Assembly: GCA_023014485.1 (NCBI GenBank)
Contig: JAJOZX010012059.1
Location: forward strand, 1-64,000
Source of the DNA: Bathynomus jamesi
Lineage: Eukaryota > Arthropoda > Malacostraca > Isopoda > Cirolanidae
Direction: 5' to 3'
Length of the DNA: 64,000 bases
In this document: piece after piece, positions 31,608-42,757 of the stretch
Layout of the letters: each line of letters begins with the position of its first letter
How positions within the stretch are numbered: position 1 is the stretch's first letter
The notes under the pieces: generated by a model
Database searches by the model: none
The model's input: the letters and a program-made list of their open reading frames with translations, nothing else
What the model was told of the DNA's origin: nothing
Made by a program: the position numbers and the translations under genes

Positions 31608-33190
31608 GGGTGTTTCAGGAGGAAAGGTCAATACTTCGGGAGGTGATAGTATCGGTCATTGTGAGAAAAAAAGTCCATATGAACATGTGTCTAATTCTGA
31701 ATGGTTACGGAGATAGAGCTGTTTGAATCTACAAATACAAAAGCATTGTTAATGGTAATCAAGAAAGAGAAACCAATTACTGTTTCTAACATTTAATGTT
31801 TAAACATTGGCATTTTGAATAGTATCATATACAGAAATGACAAATTTGTTACAGTTTACAATACGTTTTCGAAAATCCCACCGTCAACCTCAATGCACTT
31901 TGCAACTCGTGTGCGAAGATCGCGTGTTGTTCGTCTGAGTTGATCTTGACGTTCCTTTATGCGGCAGCAGCATCCAAAATGCGCGAGAGCAATTCCTCTC
32001 GTGTATCCACCTTTCTTTTGTAAACTTGACTTTTCATCCACCCCCACAAACAATAATATAACGGAGAGAGGTCTGGAGACCTTGGTGGCCATTGAATGGG
32101 ACCACCGTGGCCGACCATCTACCAGGAAAAGTTTGATTTAGGTATTGCATCACCAGACGGGTAGAATATGGAGGAGCTCCGTCATGCTGAAAGTACATAC
32201 CAGCGCGTGTAGCCAAAGGAACATCCTCCAATAGTCCTGGCAATTCATTTTGCAGAAAATTCTAGGTAACTTTGTCCTGTAAGACGATTCTCTAAAGTAA
32301 CAGGGCCAATCAGCTGATCATCGATGATACCGCACCACACATTGGCAGAGAAGCGATGTTGAAAATTTGTTTCCACAGTGGCATTTGGATTTTCGTCTGA
32401 CCACCGATGAGAGTTACGAGTGTTGTTGATACCGTCACGGGTGAAAGTAGCTTCATCGGTGAACAGTATTAATCGAAACAATCGGCGATTAACATTTACC
32501 CAATGACAAATTCCAGTCGCATGGCAGCGTCTCCTGGTTGAAGGTGTTGTACACGCTGTATATGATATGGATGCAAGCCTTCCTCACGCTATGTTCGCCA
32601 TACTCTTGTGTGTGGTACACCGAGACGTGTAGAAATTCTTCGTGAGCTAGTAGTAGGACTACGCTCTACTAACTGAAGAATGTTTTCCACTTCATCCACA
32701 TCTTGTTGACCTTCACGTTCAAATGAAACATGAGCGCTGGGAAGTGTACCAATCTCACGCAATGTGTTGAAAACCCTGGTAAACACTCTTCGATCCGGAA
32801 TTCTGCGGTTCGGAAACCGTCGATATTCTGCAACAGCAGCTGTTACACTTCGATCGCAAAAACCGTAGACATACACCATATCTGCATATTCGGCATGTGT
32901 GAAGGGTGTGGCATTCTTAACACTGCTTCAAACACCAAACAATGTCACTCACAACAGTCAGCTGTCGATTGGCTTATGTTACAAATTGTTACATGCTTAC
33001 ATTACAGCTTACATGGTTCAAGGTTTATAGGGGAGGGAAGGGGGAGGAAGAGCTGCGCGCGCATCAGATTCATACAGCTCTATCTCCGTAACCATTCAGA
33101 ATTAGACACATGTTCATATGAACTTTTTTTCTCACAAGGACCGATACTATCACCTCCCGAAGTATTGACCTTTCCTCCTGAAACACCCTG
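31608..33190 (-). mobile_element. Mariner-like element with ~116-bp inverted repeats
   Basis: The ends 31608-31727 and 33075-33190 are inverted complements over about 115 bp (GGGTGTTTCAGGAGGAAAGG...; ...CTATCTCCGTAACCATTCAG), flanked by TA. The left tip lacks the first CA found on the right (CAGGGTGTTTC). The inside encodes a broken transposase on the minus strand. Length is about 1.58 kb. Confidence 0.9.
31856..32879 (-). pseudogene. Mariner-like transposase, broken
   Basis: The N-terminal frame (32879-32589) has [20 protein letters not shown], with FPNRRIPDR, the arthropod-type N-terminal helix-turn-helix region (DUF4817-like). Then LFTDEATFTRDG (first catalytic Asp, 32460 region), QHDGAPPY (second Asp, 32180 region) and, in a shifted frame near 32092, WPPRSPDLSPLYYCLWGWM (third Asp). 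The C-terminal tail ends at 31856. At least four frame breaks. Cut-and-paste transposition at TA sites was its role. Confidence 0.9.
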
Positions 33191-33194
33191 TATT

Positions 33195-33511
<317 letters not shown>

Positions 33512-33540
33512 CAAGGAATAAGAGGACGAAGAGATGGTAC

Positions 33541-33592
33541 ATGTTTATTTATAAACGTTTCGGAAATTTCCGAAACGTTTGTAAATAAACAT
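33541..33592. repeat. Palindrome near left TIR
   Basis: ATGTTTATTTATAAACGTTTCGGAAATTTCCGAAACGTTTGTAAATAAACAT folds on itself with one mismatch; described here only by its halves, 33541-33566 and 33567-33592. It is absent from the right end of the element, so it was probably inserted or formed after the TIR. Confidence 0.85.
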
Positions 33593-34159
33593 GTATGGTG
33601 GGCCGGCCAAAAATTGAAAAGTCCTCTAGAAAAAAACAACGGCGTTTTTTGTTAATAGCAGGCACCCACCTTAGATAAGTAGTATTGAGGATGCCAAACA
33701 AGGTATGGGTGGATACCACGTTCAATTTTGGGTTTGATAGTATGAGGATGCCAAACAAGATGTGGGTGGTGCCACTCTCAATTTTGGGTTTGAAGGTCCC
33801 ATACAAGGTTACAAAAGTCAAATTTTGAAAAATTCCGAATTTTTGCATTTCAGTGGTGGCTCTATATAACAACGTGTTTAAAGGTGTATCATTAGCATAT
33901 AAAGCATATTTTTGTGATTTTATGGATAATAATTGAATGTAACTATGACTCTGGGTTTCTTTATTTCCATTAAAACTACACTCAGCATGTTGGGTGAGGT
34001 GCGCATGTGTTTACTACTACCATAATACAAGTAATAGCATACTTTCACATGTTGAATATTTTCATGCACTGGTTGGCCAGACATTGGTTTGGTATGCAAT
34101 TAAAAGAGTGCAGACAGTGCCAGCTGGTAAAATAATAATAATAATACTGCTAAAGGATA

Positions 34160-36041
34160 GGTATGGTCAGAGCGGTCACGCATCTCTCAAGACACAAGAT
34201 GCCTCTTCAATCTTAAAGATGATGATGGGGAAGCCACCTTCACTCGGGTTGACAGTCTGCCTTCTCGCAGTGGGCGTGACGCTCATGATGTCATGAAGCT
34301 AGTTCAGCAGTTGAAGCAGTTTGACATCTTCAGAGTTCACGTGAGTGAAGCAGGAGATACAGATGCCGCCACTAACATCCAACTTGTTTCACTGGCATCT
34401 AAAGACAGTGCACCCACAGATGTTGTGGAGAACCTGCTGACAGCTCAGGATCGAGGAAAGCAGCATGTAATCGGCTTCATGAAGGAGAGACTGATTGAAC
34501 AGATAGTAGGCTTCCATGAAACGATGAAGAAACATCGGTCGAAAACCTTCGCTGATGTGTACAAAGCTACAGTTTCCACAAAGCAGAACATGCAGAAGAC
34601 TACCAAAGCTGACAGAAAGCTACTACAGCGGCTCATGAATGCCGCGACCGCAGGTCGCATGGTGGAGATGGTCAACGTCTTGAAGTATGAACTGTCTCCA
34701 GCCCCATTTAGTCTGGCGAAGGCAGGAGGAGAGATGAATTCGACATCGAAGTCTGAGCTGATGAACATCCTGATGGCTCAGCAGACCATAAGCTCAGAGG
34801 TTCCAACCTCTGATCTGAAGACCTGTGTGATGATAGATGGCCATGCACTCATCCAATCTCTTGTCATGCCTGGCGGCTGTCGGACATTCGGCGACTATGC
34901 TGAAGTGTTCTTCAAGGCCGTGACGAGTTATTTCAATGAACACACAACAAGAGCTGATGTCATCTTTGATCGGTACGCAGGGGAAGGATCAATCAAAGCA
35001 GTTACCAGGACAAAGCGTGCAAGCAAGAAGAAACCGATTCGGAAAGTCATTGATGACCCACAAATTCCACTACCTGAAGTGTGGAAACACTTCATGGCTC
35101 TGGATACAAACAAGGCTGACCTAGCCTTGTTTCTGTCTAACGTCATCACTGAGAAGGGCAGAGATCTTCAAGAAAGATGTCAGCTGGTGACAGGGGGTGG
35201 CTTCTCTGAAGCCACTGAAGTACGGTCAACCAGGCGACATGACGTTCCACTGCATAGCAGTCATGAAGAGGGGGACACCAGGCTCATCCTTCACTCATGT
35301 GATGCAGTGTCCCAGGGCTATGAACGAATACTGGTAGTGTGCTATTGATGTAATGGTGCTGCTGATTCACTTCGTTTGCACCAAGGTCGCTGAAGTGTGG
35401 ATGCTGTGCGGAACGGCCAAGAACCGAAAATGCTACCCCATGCACGATGTATTGAAGAGTTTGTCGCCCCCAGTCAGGGACAACATGGTCAGCTTCCACG
35501 CTTTGACCGGGTGTGACACAGTCTCGTCCTTCAGTGGTCGTGGAAAAAGAAGTGTTGGAAGGTGTTCAGTGACCACCCACTCCTGCTGCACGCCATTGGT
35601 CGAGATAGGGATATCGCAGATGTTGAGAAGTTTGTGTGTCATTTGTATGGCACCCCGGAACAACACACAGTTGATGACGCCAGAGTTCACCTTTTTGGGA
35701 AGGCTAAGAAGACTCTGGAAATGCTCCCACCGACAAAGGATGCCCTGGAGCTCCACGCCAAGTGGGCAAACTATCAGGCCAAAATATGGCTCCAGGCTGA
35801 CAAAGAGCACGTAGATGTTGAAGATCCGGTGGACACTTCAGCCTGGAAGTTGGAAGATGGGAGCCTCCTACCAGTGTGGTCAAGACTTTCTCCAATCCCT
35901 GAAGCCTGCCTGAAGCTTGTTGCTTGTGGTTGCAATAAAAAGTGCAAGACAGCTAGATGCAACTGCTTCAGGAAAAGGATGAAGTGTACAACAGCTTGTG
36001 GTTGTGACGACAGCGGTTGCTGTAACCCAGCTGGACAGTAG
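34160..36041 (+). CDS. FEN1/PIN-like nuclease with C-terminal Cys-rich motif, three frames
   Basis: Uncharacterised metazoan repeat-associated family. N-terminal part reads DDDGEATFTRVDSLPSRSG, DAHDVMKLVQQLKQFDIF, then KTFADVYK. The nuclease-like block has MIDGHALIQSL (about 34835), ADVIFDRYAGEGS (34960), NKADLALFLS (35110), SHEEGDTRLILHS (35265), then, in a shifted frame, DVMVLLIHF (35350) and FHALTGCDTVSSFSGRGK (35490). This order of acidic residues resembles FEN1/XPG-type nucleases. The end is a Cys-rich CXC-like tail (CGCNKKCKTARCNCFRK, CGCDDSGCCNPAG). One-base shifts near 34210, 35347 and 35550 break the frame. A substrate or role in mobility is not known. Confidence 0.75.
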
Positions 36042-36728
36042 ATCTATGTCTCTCTTCCGGGCTGAAATCGTGAGAAGCTGGAATGTGCTGTAAGGAACTA
36101 ATAACTCTGTTCTTAAGTGATTGCAATCCACACAATTGTGACTGTCAGTGCAGCATTTCGGTGCTGTTCATCAAGAAACGTGAACTTGTAGATGTTACTA
36201 GTGTGTAAACTTTATATTTATGGGGCTATATTTACTGCTTTGTGATTCAGTTGTGATAATTCTGTGACTGTGAGTACTTAATTCATGCCATTAAAACTTA
36301 TTAGGCACTAATCATGTTAAAATAAATTGTTTTGATAAACAGACTTGCTCAATTTTTTTTTCGTCAATTAAAATAAAAAAATCACAAATTTTTAGCACAA
36401 TTTCGGTCGGTCGTGATTAACTTGAATTTGACCTTGAGTTGGTAATTCGGATGGAATAAGCGCGTCATCATACTTCTTTATCACTAAGTGTGGAAAAATG
36501 AAACATTTGGTCAAACCAATTGGCTCAGAATATTTTTTTGTAATTAAAATTAGAAAATATCATTTTTTGCACAGTTTGACCTCGAAAATGACCTTCAGAG
36601 CCAAAGGCGAGAGTGACATCCACCTGCATTTTATTCCTCACCCACAGGTACATTGATTTAGCATGGGTGCCAGCTATTAACAAAAAACGCCGTTCAAAGT
36701 CGATTTTTTAATTTTGACCGGTCCACTA
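36042..36728. other. 3' part of the TIR element, no gene
   Basis: AT-rich sequence between the stop codon and the right TIR. From 36640 onwards it mirrors the left subterminal region. Confidence 0.6.
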
Positions 36729-36796
36729 GTACCATCTCTTCGTCCTCTTATTCCTTGCTAAGCTGCGGTTCCCCAAGAACAAACCCTTCAATCAAG

Positions 36797-36798
<2 letters not shown>

Positions 36799-36870
<72 letters not shown>
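36799..36870. repeat. (TA)n microsatellite between two TIR elements
   Basis: About 68 bp of TA, immediately left of the TIR starting at 36871. Confidence 0.98.
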
Positions 36871-36871
<1 letters not shown>

Positions 36872-39347
36872 AGTGGTGGACCGGATATCCGCGTCATTTT
36901 TAACATCCGCATTCGCACTTCTGACTGCGGATGTTATGCGGATATTACCTCTAATAAATTATGCACTTTCCAATTAAATTAGCTTATAAAGTAGCTTATA
37001 AGGCCCAGTCATGCACATTTTTCTATCACCCACCAATATTGAGTGAATCGAAAATGAAATTTGGACTAATTTATAGGCGTAATAACATTATCAAAGTAGA
37101 AAATGTATATTGAATTCACCTAAAATGTGGCTACTGATGATTTACGCTTGTATTTCGCCTCTGGGCCGTCCCTTGACAATGTCCAGCAGTAGTCATCCAA
37201 CATGCTGGGGCTCCACTTAACCTGCTATCGCTTCTCCATCGTGGATATTTATTGATGAAAGCGTTCCCCATGCTCATCACTAACATCGCCTAAGTTTGTT
37301 GGGAAGAAGTCGAGATGTGAGTCAAGAAAATTAATTTTCAACATGTTGCACACCACGTCTTTGTAGACCTTGAGAAGTTCTTCAACAAGTGACTCTTAAT
37401 TTTCGGCCTTGAAGTTTCCGAGGAAATTTGTGTTCACTACTTTAAATGCTCTCCAAGCTGCTCCTTCAACTTCACTTAGAGTTTCATTAAACGCGCTGTC
37501 TCTCATGATTTCTCTAATTTGCGGGACTACAAATATCCCTTCTTTGATTTTGACCTCGCTGATCCTAGGAAATTTCTGTTTCAAGTAGAGACCCCTCCCC
37601 CTTCCATTTTGATCCATAGCCTTAACAAAATTTTCCATTAAACCAAGTTTAATATGTAGTGGTGGCAAATAACTTTTTTGGATTAAGAAGAGGTGAACTG
37701 GTGAGATTTTTATGCCCTGGAATCAACGCTTGTCGAAGTGGCCATTGTTTCTTTGAGTAATGGCTTTCCCGTGCTCTGCTGTCCCATTCACAGAGGAAAC
37801 AACAGAACTTCGTATAACCCAGTTGTAAACCAAGAAGAAGTGCAATCACTTTCAAGTCTCTACAGATATGCCAAGAATATTTATCATATTGGATATGTTT
37901 CACAAGCAGGTGCATATTGTCGTATGATTCCTTCATATGTACGGCATGTGCTAATGGAACTGAAGGGTATTTATTTCCATTATGGAGAAATACAGTTTTT
38001 AAACTCAGCTTCGAGGAATCAATAAATAGGCGTCATTCGTTTGGATCATGTTGTTGGCCAAGGGTTTTCAACCTGGAAGCCGAAAGTTCGGATTGATCTT
38101 TTGACAATTTCAGATCACAGATAAGCTTGCTCAGGTCTGCTTGAGATATTAAGTGGGGCTCTGTCGATGAACAAGATGGTTCAAACATTGGGTCAACATC
38201 GTCCGTCAGTAAACCATGTTGAGCTTCGTCATTACCATTGTACATCAATTTCATTTTCATCATCTAAACTCCACGTTTCCGGTGGCCTTGGTACTGGCAA
38301 ATGTTTATTATGTAAAACAGGCCTTATGGCTGATGGTAAATTTGGGTATTGTACCATATGTTTAGATTTCGCAGTAATGCCTAGTATATTTGTTAAGCAG
38401 AAATAACAATCCGTTAAATGGTCTTTCTGCTCTTTCCATATCATCGGAACAGCAAACAGCATTTGACGAGACCCATTTAGCCAGCCTGTCAGAAGTCTTA
38501 AACACGTAATACAGCATTTATGAGGTGCCCACGTCTTGTTCTGATCCCCTACCTTGCAACCAAAGTAAAGTTCGTATGCTTTTTGGACGAGAGGGGTGAA
38601 ATTTCGCCTTTGAAATTTAAGTGTTAAGTCTCTGCACACATAACAGAAACAGTTTGGATGGTTGACACACTTGCGTGGCATTCTGTCATGAAACAATACG
38701 AACGCACTGACACAAAAAATGATTAAGGAAAATCACGAATAAAATGCACAATGTTCACTGAGTGAAATCAAATGAGTAACTGACAAATGAAAGTCAACAG
38801 TGACGTGTAGCAACTTGTAAGCAGAGGAAGAGGAAGGGGCAGACCCCGCCCCCTTCCTATTCTCACTCAAATCCCTAAGTAATATAAATTCGTGTGTCAC
38901 TCTAAAACTGCGGGTGATAGAAAAATTATGTTTTCATTTTCGTAATCAACGTAAAAAATTACACATAGTTCAAGTAAAAATATCTCTGTGACAAAAACTT
39001 TGTTGACCAGTGAATTATTAATGAACAAACAAATATATAAACCTCAAAATATAAATACGTGGTAACAGAAAATTGAATGAAACTTGTTTCATTGAATTTT
39101 CTGTGGCTGAAACTCTTGAGAAAGTTATTATTTTTGTCAATGAAAATATTAATATTAATTTTAATTCTTATGCATTGCCTGCCATAATAGTAATATCACG
39201 AAATTTGAAAAATTATGTCATATATTCATAATTCTATATTATGATATATTGATAGATTAACTAAATATCCGCATCCGCATCCGCGGATATTGAAATAAAA
39301 AATCCGCATCCGCATATGTTGAAAAACTGACATCCGGTCCACCACTA
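36871..39347 (-). mobile_element. TIR element with ATCCGC subterminal repeats, 2.48 kb
   Basis: Ends TAGTGGTGGACCGGAT (36871-36886) and its exact inverted complement (39332-39347), embedded in (TA)n on both sides. Clusters of ATCCGC/GCGGAT follow at each end (36884-36950; 39268-39318), a pattern typical of transposase-binding subterminal repeats in hAT-like elements. A target duplication cannot be read because the flanks are TA arrays. A minus-strand broken gene lies inside. Confidence 0.8.
37130..38696 (-). pseudogene. Uncharacterised 'GERFHQ' family protein, broken
   Basis: Frames in order from 38696: Cys/His-rich start (CVNHPNCFCYVCRDLTLK, later APHKCCITCLRLL and CYFCLTNI), YPNLPSAIRPV, a variable acidic linker (38263-38033), then LKESYDN-type KESYDNMHLLVKHIQYDKY, CRDLKVIALLLGLQLGYTKF with CCFLCEWDSR, PPLHIKLGLMENFVKAMDQN, GIFVVPQIREIMRD, and near 37265 EHGERFHQ followed by PSMLDDYCWTL. 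This is a protein family I recognise from many invertebrate genomes, without known function; the mobile-element role here is inferred from the flanking TIRs. At least four frame breaks. Confidence 0.75.
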
Positions 39348-39373
39348 AATTATATATATATATATATATATAT

Positions 39374-39584
39374 AGGTGCTGGTTAAGTGTGCGGTCTACC
39401 TACGATTCGGCGGTCTACCTTTTAATTATAGCTTCTTATCTTGTTTACTAATTGTTTGTTTACATCCCATTGTCAATCGCCCTTGACGATTGGTTAGGTT
39501 TAGTCATGATATTTTCGTTAGTTTTAACGAAAATATCATGATTAAACCTAACCAATCGTAGGTAGACCGCACACTTAACCAGCA

Positions 39585-39587
<3 letters not shown>
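39374..39587. mobile_element. MITE with 34-bp TIRs and an inner TTAGG-bearing hairpin
   Basis: Arms 39374-39407 and 39554-39587 are perfect inverted complements (AGGTGCTGGTTAAGTGTGCG...). Inside, GATTGGTTAGGTTTAGTCAT...TTCGTTAG and its inverted copy form a second hairpin of the same family as 1-130. Both outer flanks are (TA)n. Confidence 0.9.
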
Positions 39588-39621
<34 letters not shown>

Positions 39622-39789
39622 TGTCCCAAAAAAATGTTTAAACATCATATTAACATATATATCAATAAGCAAAATAGGCGGATAGTAAATAGATAGCAAA
39701 TAGAATAGGCTTCTTTAATGTTTAAATGTTCGAAATATCAGCCAGCAGCGTCAATACCTTCATGGTTGTGGTGTTTACTTTAATGTTTT

Positions 39790-41318
39790 AAATGTTTAAA
39801 ATGTCTGCCACTAGCATCAATACATTCTTGACAACGGCGCGCAACAGATCGGCATACTGTTTGGATTGTTCGGAGTGGAATGTTGGCACAGGCTATTTCA
39901 ATTTCGTGTCTCAAGGCCTGTAGTCCTTGGTTTTTCAGCATACACAGTGTTCTTCAGAGTGCTCCACAAGTAAAAGTCTAAGGGTGTTAAGTCAGGAGAT
40001 CGTGGTGGATACTCCATACATCCCCTACGTCCCAGGGCCGGATTTAGGAGTGGGCAAAGTGGGCAGCTGCCCATGGGCCTCCACATCTTGGGGGCCTCCA
40101 CATATTGACAAGCCATTATCAAAATAGAAAAAACCCGAAACTAGAAAAACCCGATAGATGATCAACAAAAAAACACGCGCATCCAATACCACTGTAGTAC
40201 ATAAACTTTTACCAATTACTATTTGTTGTGTACTGATTATTATTTGTTTTTATTACTCTTTTAGGCCTACTCTCACTATAATGGAATACCCGAGTAACCC
40301 GAGGCTTTCATTTTTTGCAGAAATGAGTGAAATGGACAGACACAAGAGTGCACGATGTTTTGAAAGTGTATGTATGTTAATTATATTATGAATCTTATGG
40401 ATGACTTCAATTATGTCTTCCCCTAAGGTAGGGGGGCCTCCACATGGAGGCTGCCCAGGGCCTCCACACGTCTAAATCCTGCTCTGCTACGTCCTATCCA
40501 TCTTCTAGGAAAACAAACATTGAGAAAATTTCTAACGTCATTGTGGTAATGTGGTGGCGCGCCATCCTGTTGAAAGTAACACTCTTTTTCCAAAAAAAGA
40601 GCTCTGATTGAAGGTACAATGTTGTCTTGCAGCATTGATAAGTAAGCAGCACCTGTGACAGTGTCTTCAAAGAAAAATGGCCCTATCAGTCCTCTGGAAG
40701 ACAGACCACACCACACTGACACTCCTGGTTGATTAAGTGTTCGTTCTTCTGTTACGTTTGGATTTTCGTGGCCCAGTACACACAGTTGTGTCGATTGATA
40801 GTACCATTAAGTTTAAAAGTGGCTTCATCGGACCAAAGAATGAAATCAGGAAAAGATTGTTTTTCATCACACATGTGCAAAAACCACTCACAAAATTCTT
40901 TTCGACGATCTGGATCGTCCTCATTCATTGCATGGAGCAGTCTAGGTATGTACGGTTTCCACTTTTCACGTCGCAAAATGCGATGAACGCTGGATTTAGA
41001 AACACCAGTCTCACGAGAACATTGCCTTGTAGACTTATTTGGAGAGTTTGCGAAGGCCTGTAACACGGTCTCAACACTTTCATTGTCAGTTGAAGTGCGA
41101 CGTCTTCCAGATCGGCCTTTGTTGACGTTTTGCACTGTTCCGTCAGTCTCAAACTTATCACGTAATCTTGTAATTGTTACCCGTGATGGTGGTAATGTTC
41201 CATACTCATTTCTCCAATGTCTCTGTACCTCAGCCACATTCTCCGTCTTCCAGTAATGCTTCAGAATCCACTTATGTTGCTCAAACGATAACTGCACTGC
41301 CGCCATTTCCTGTAACAA
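39790..41318 (-). pseudogene. Mariner-like transposase, split by hAT MITE
   Basis: N-terminal helix-turn-helix in 41318-40930 ([33 protein letters not shown]), first catalytic Asp in [12 protein letters not shown], second in [12 protein letters not shown] (40600 region), third in PPRSPDLTPLDFYLWS (40000 region), and a C-terminal tail ending CIDASGRHFKHLKH. Removing the 454-bp MITE plus one 8-bp duplication leaves the reading frame continuous, with 36 residues between the second and third Asp. Other damage: a break between 40752 and 40722, and a shift near 39905. Confidence 0.9.
40033..40486. mobile_element. hAT-type MITE inside mariner
   Basis: A 454-bp insert with an exact 8-bp duplication CTACGTCC (40025-40032, 40487-40494). 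The TIRs CAGGGCCGGATTTAGG and CAGAGCAGGATTTAGA match at 13 of 16 positions. Short repeated GGGCCTCCACA blocks lie near both ends. No coding capacity. Confidence 0.95.
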
Positions 41319-41427
41319 GGGATACTACTGTTATTTAAGTACAATACACCATTACTATACTACTATACTACTATTACTAAGTACTATAAATATACTAATA
41401 CATCAGCGCATATTACTATCATCTAAA

Positions 41428-41432
<5 letters not shown>

Positions 41433-41474
<42 letters not shown>
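41433..41474. repeat. (TA)n microsatellite
   Basis: TA array at the left edge of the next MITE. Confidence 0.98.
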
Positions 41475-41477
<3 letters not shown>

Positions 41478-41982
41478 GAATGAACTCAGAATGGTCCCCT
41501 GAGTTTTTTATGATACACACAGACAGTGCATGGAACAAGGAACATGTTATGTGCCTTGAAAAGTGGACGCTCAATTCTGCCAGTTGAGGTTTAAGTTTTG
41601 GTTTTTGGCTAAAAATATAATAGTTACCCTTTTTCTTTTTCTTTGATGCATTCAATCTGACGTGAAGGCAGCGAGTCTTTTGCTTATATTGAGGTTCTAA
41701 ATGTAGCATGGCTAGGTGCTTTAAACCCTAGATCCATGTCCCAAAGCTGGATCCTGTCTGCTTTGCAGATAGCTGGTGAGGGAAGCTATATTTATGGGAC
41801 CTCTTTGCGAGTGACCCGTTGCCCACGTCGGGCTAGCATCATGAAAAAGAAAAACTATGGTATTTGTCATTTACCATTACTTATTCGGACTATAGTGGAT
41901 TTAATTCCAGAAGAGTTCCTTGTGCCATGCACTGTCTGTGTGTATCATAAAAAACTCAGGGGACCATTCTGAGTTCATTCCC

Positions 41983-41983
<1 letters not shown>
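41475..41983. mobile_element. MITE with 66-69 bp TIRs
   Basis: A 509-bp unit whose arms 41475-41540 and 41915-41983 are inverted complements with few mismatches (TGGGAATGAACTCAGAATGG...). Flanked by (TA)n on both sides. The middle has no recognised gene. Confidence 0.9.
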
Positions 41984-42014
<31 letters not shown>

Positions 42015-42015
42015 A

Positions 42016-42048
<33 letters not shown>
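41984..42048. repeat. (TA)n/(GT)n microsatellite
   Basis: TA, then GT, then TA. Confidence 0.97.
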
Positions 42049-42049
<1 letters not shown>

Positions 42050-42050
<1 letters not shown>

Positions 42051-42757
42051 GCTAATTATCAATGTTCAAAACAATATTAATTATAATTTAAAGGGAAATA
42101 AGGTGAAAGGTTTCATATTTTACACAGAACACCATTCCGCCCATACGCCCATTTCAGGGTATAAGGAGCTCGCAGCATCACTGACAAGTAAAAAGAGAGT
42201 CAACGTACCGACGAGATTTTCGTCCGTATTTCATCACCACTGAAAACAACCAACGATGCTGTGTTATCATGGTTATCGTATGTTATCATGGTTCAAAAAA
42301 TATCAAAATCTGTATACATCTTTATGCTATTTTCGTCAATTTGTATTACAGACACTCCTAGCTATAATTAACAGTCCCGATGCATTATTCTTCAGGAGCA
42401 TATACAGTTCTGATAAAAAAAATTAGAAAAGGTGTTTCTTTGCCATTTTTTCTCAATTTGCCAAACCTGAATAACAAAACGTTAATTGCGGTTTACATTA
42501 TTTTGACAAATAGAAATCTATGCAAAATATTTAAGAACCAAATTGTTTGCCTTTTATCTATCGTCTTTGTTGAATTAAAGGAATTGGGTAAATGCTAAAT
42601 TTTATTTTAGTTTATCAAAATATTTAATCAAACTAAGTAAAACTTACTTATTAATACTTAGTTTATCAGATTAGTTAAGTAATCTAATCTTACCTTTCAA
42701 TTCCTCGCATTTTTATCAGCCATTTATTTCCTTGGAGTTATGTTTTGATCTTATAGT
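42050..42757. other. No gene seen
   Basis: AT-rich sequence without supported coding capacity. Two frames of 70-107 codons resemble nothing recognisable. Confidence 0.6.

Larger units (their letters stand above)
39619..41318 (-). mobile_element. Mariner-like element interrupted by a hAT MITE
   Basis: Left end CAGTGTCCCAAAAAAATGTTTAAAC after TA-rich DNA (first 20 bases shown by CAGTGTCCCAAAAAAATG). A transposase runs on the minus strand to 41318. No matching right terminal repeat is visible before the (TA)n at 41433, so that end may be lost. Interrupted at 40033-40486. Confidence 0.85.

Noticed and set aside
34445..34768. Minus-strand frame opposite the nuclease gene
   Set aside because: Shadow of the plus-strand coding sequence.
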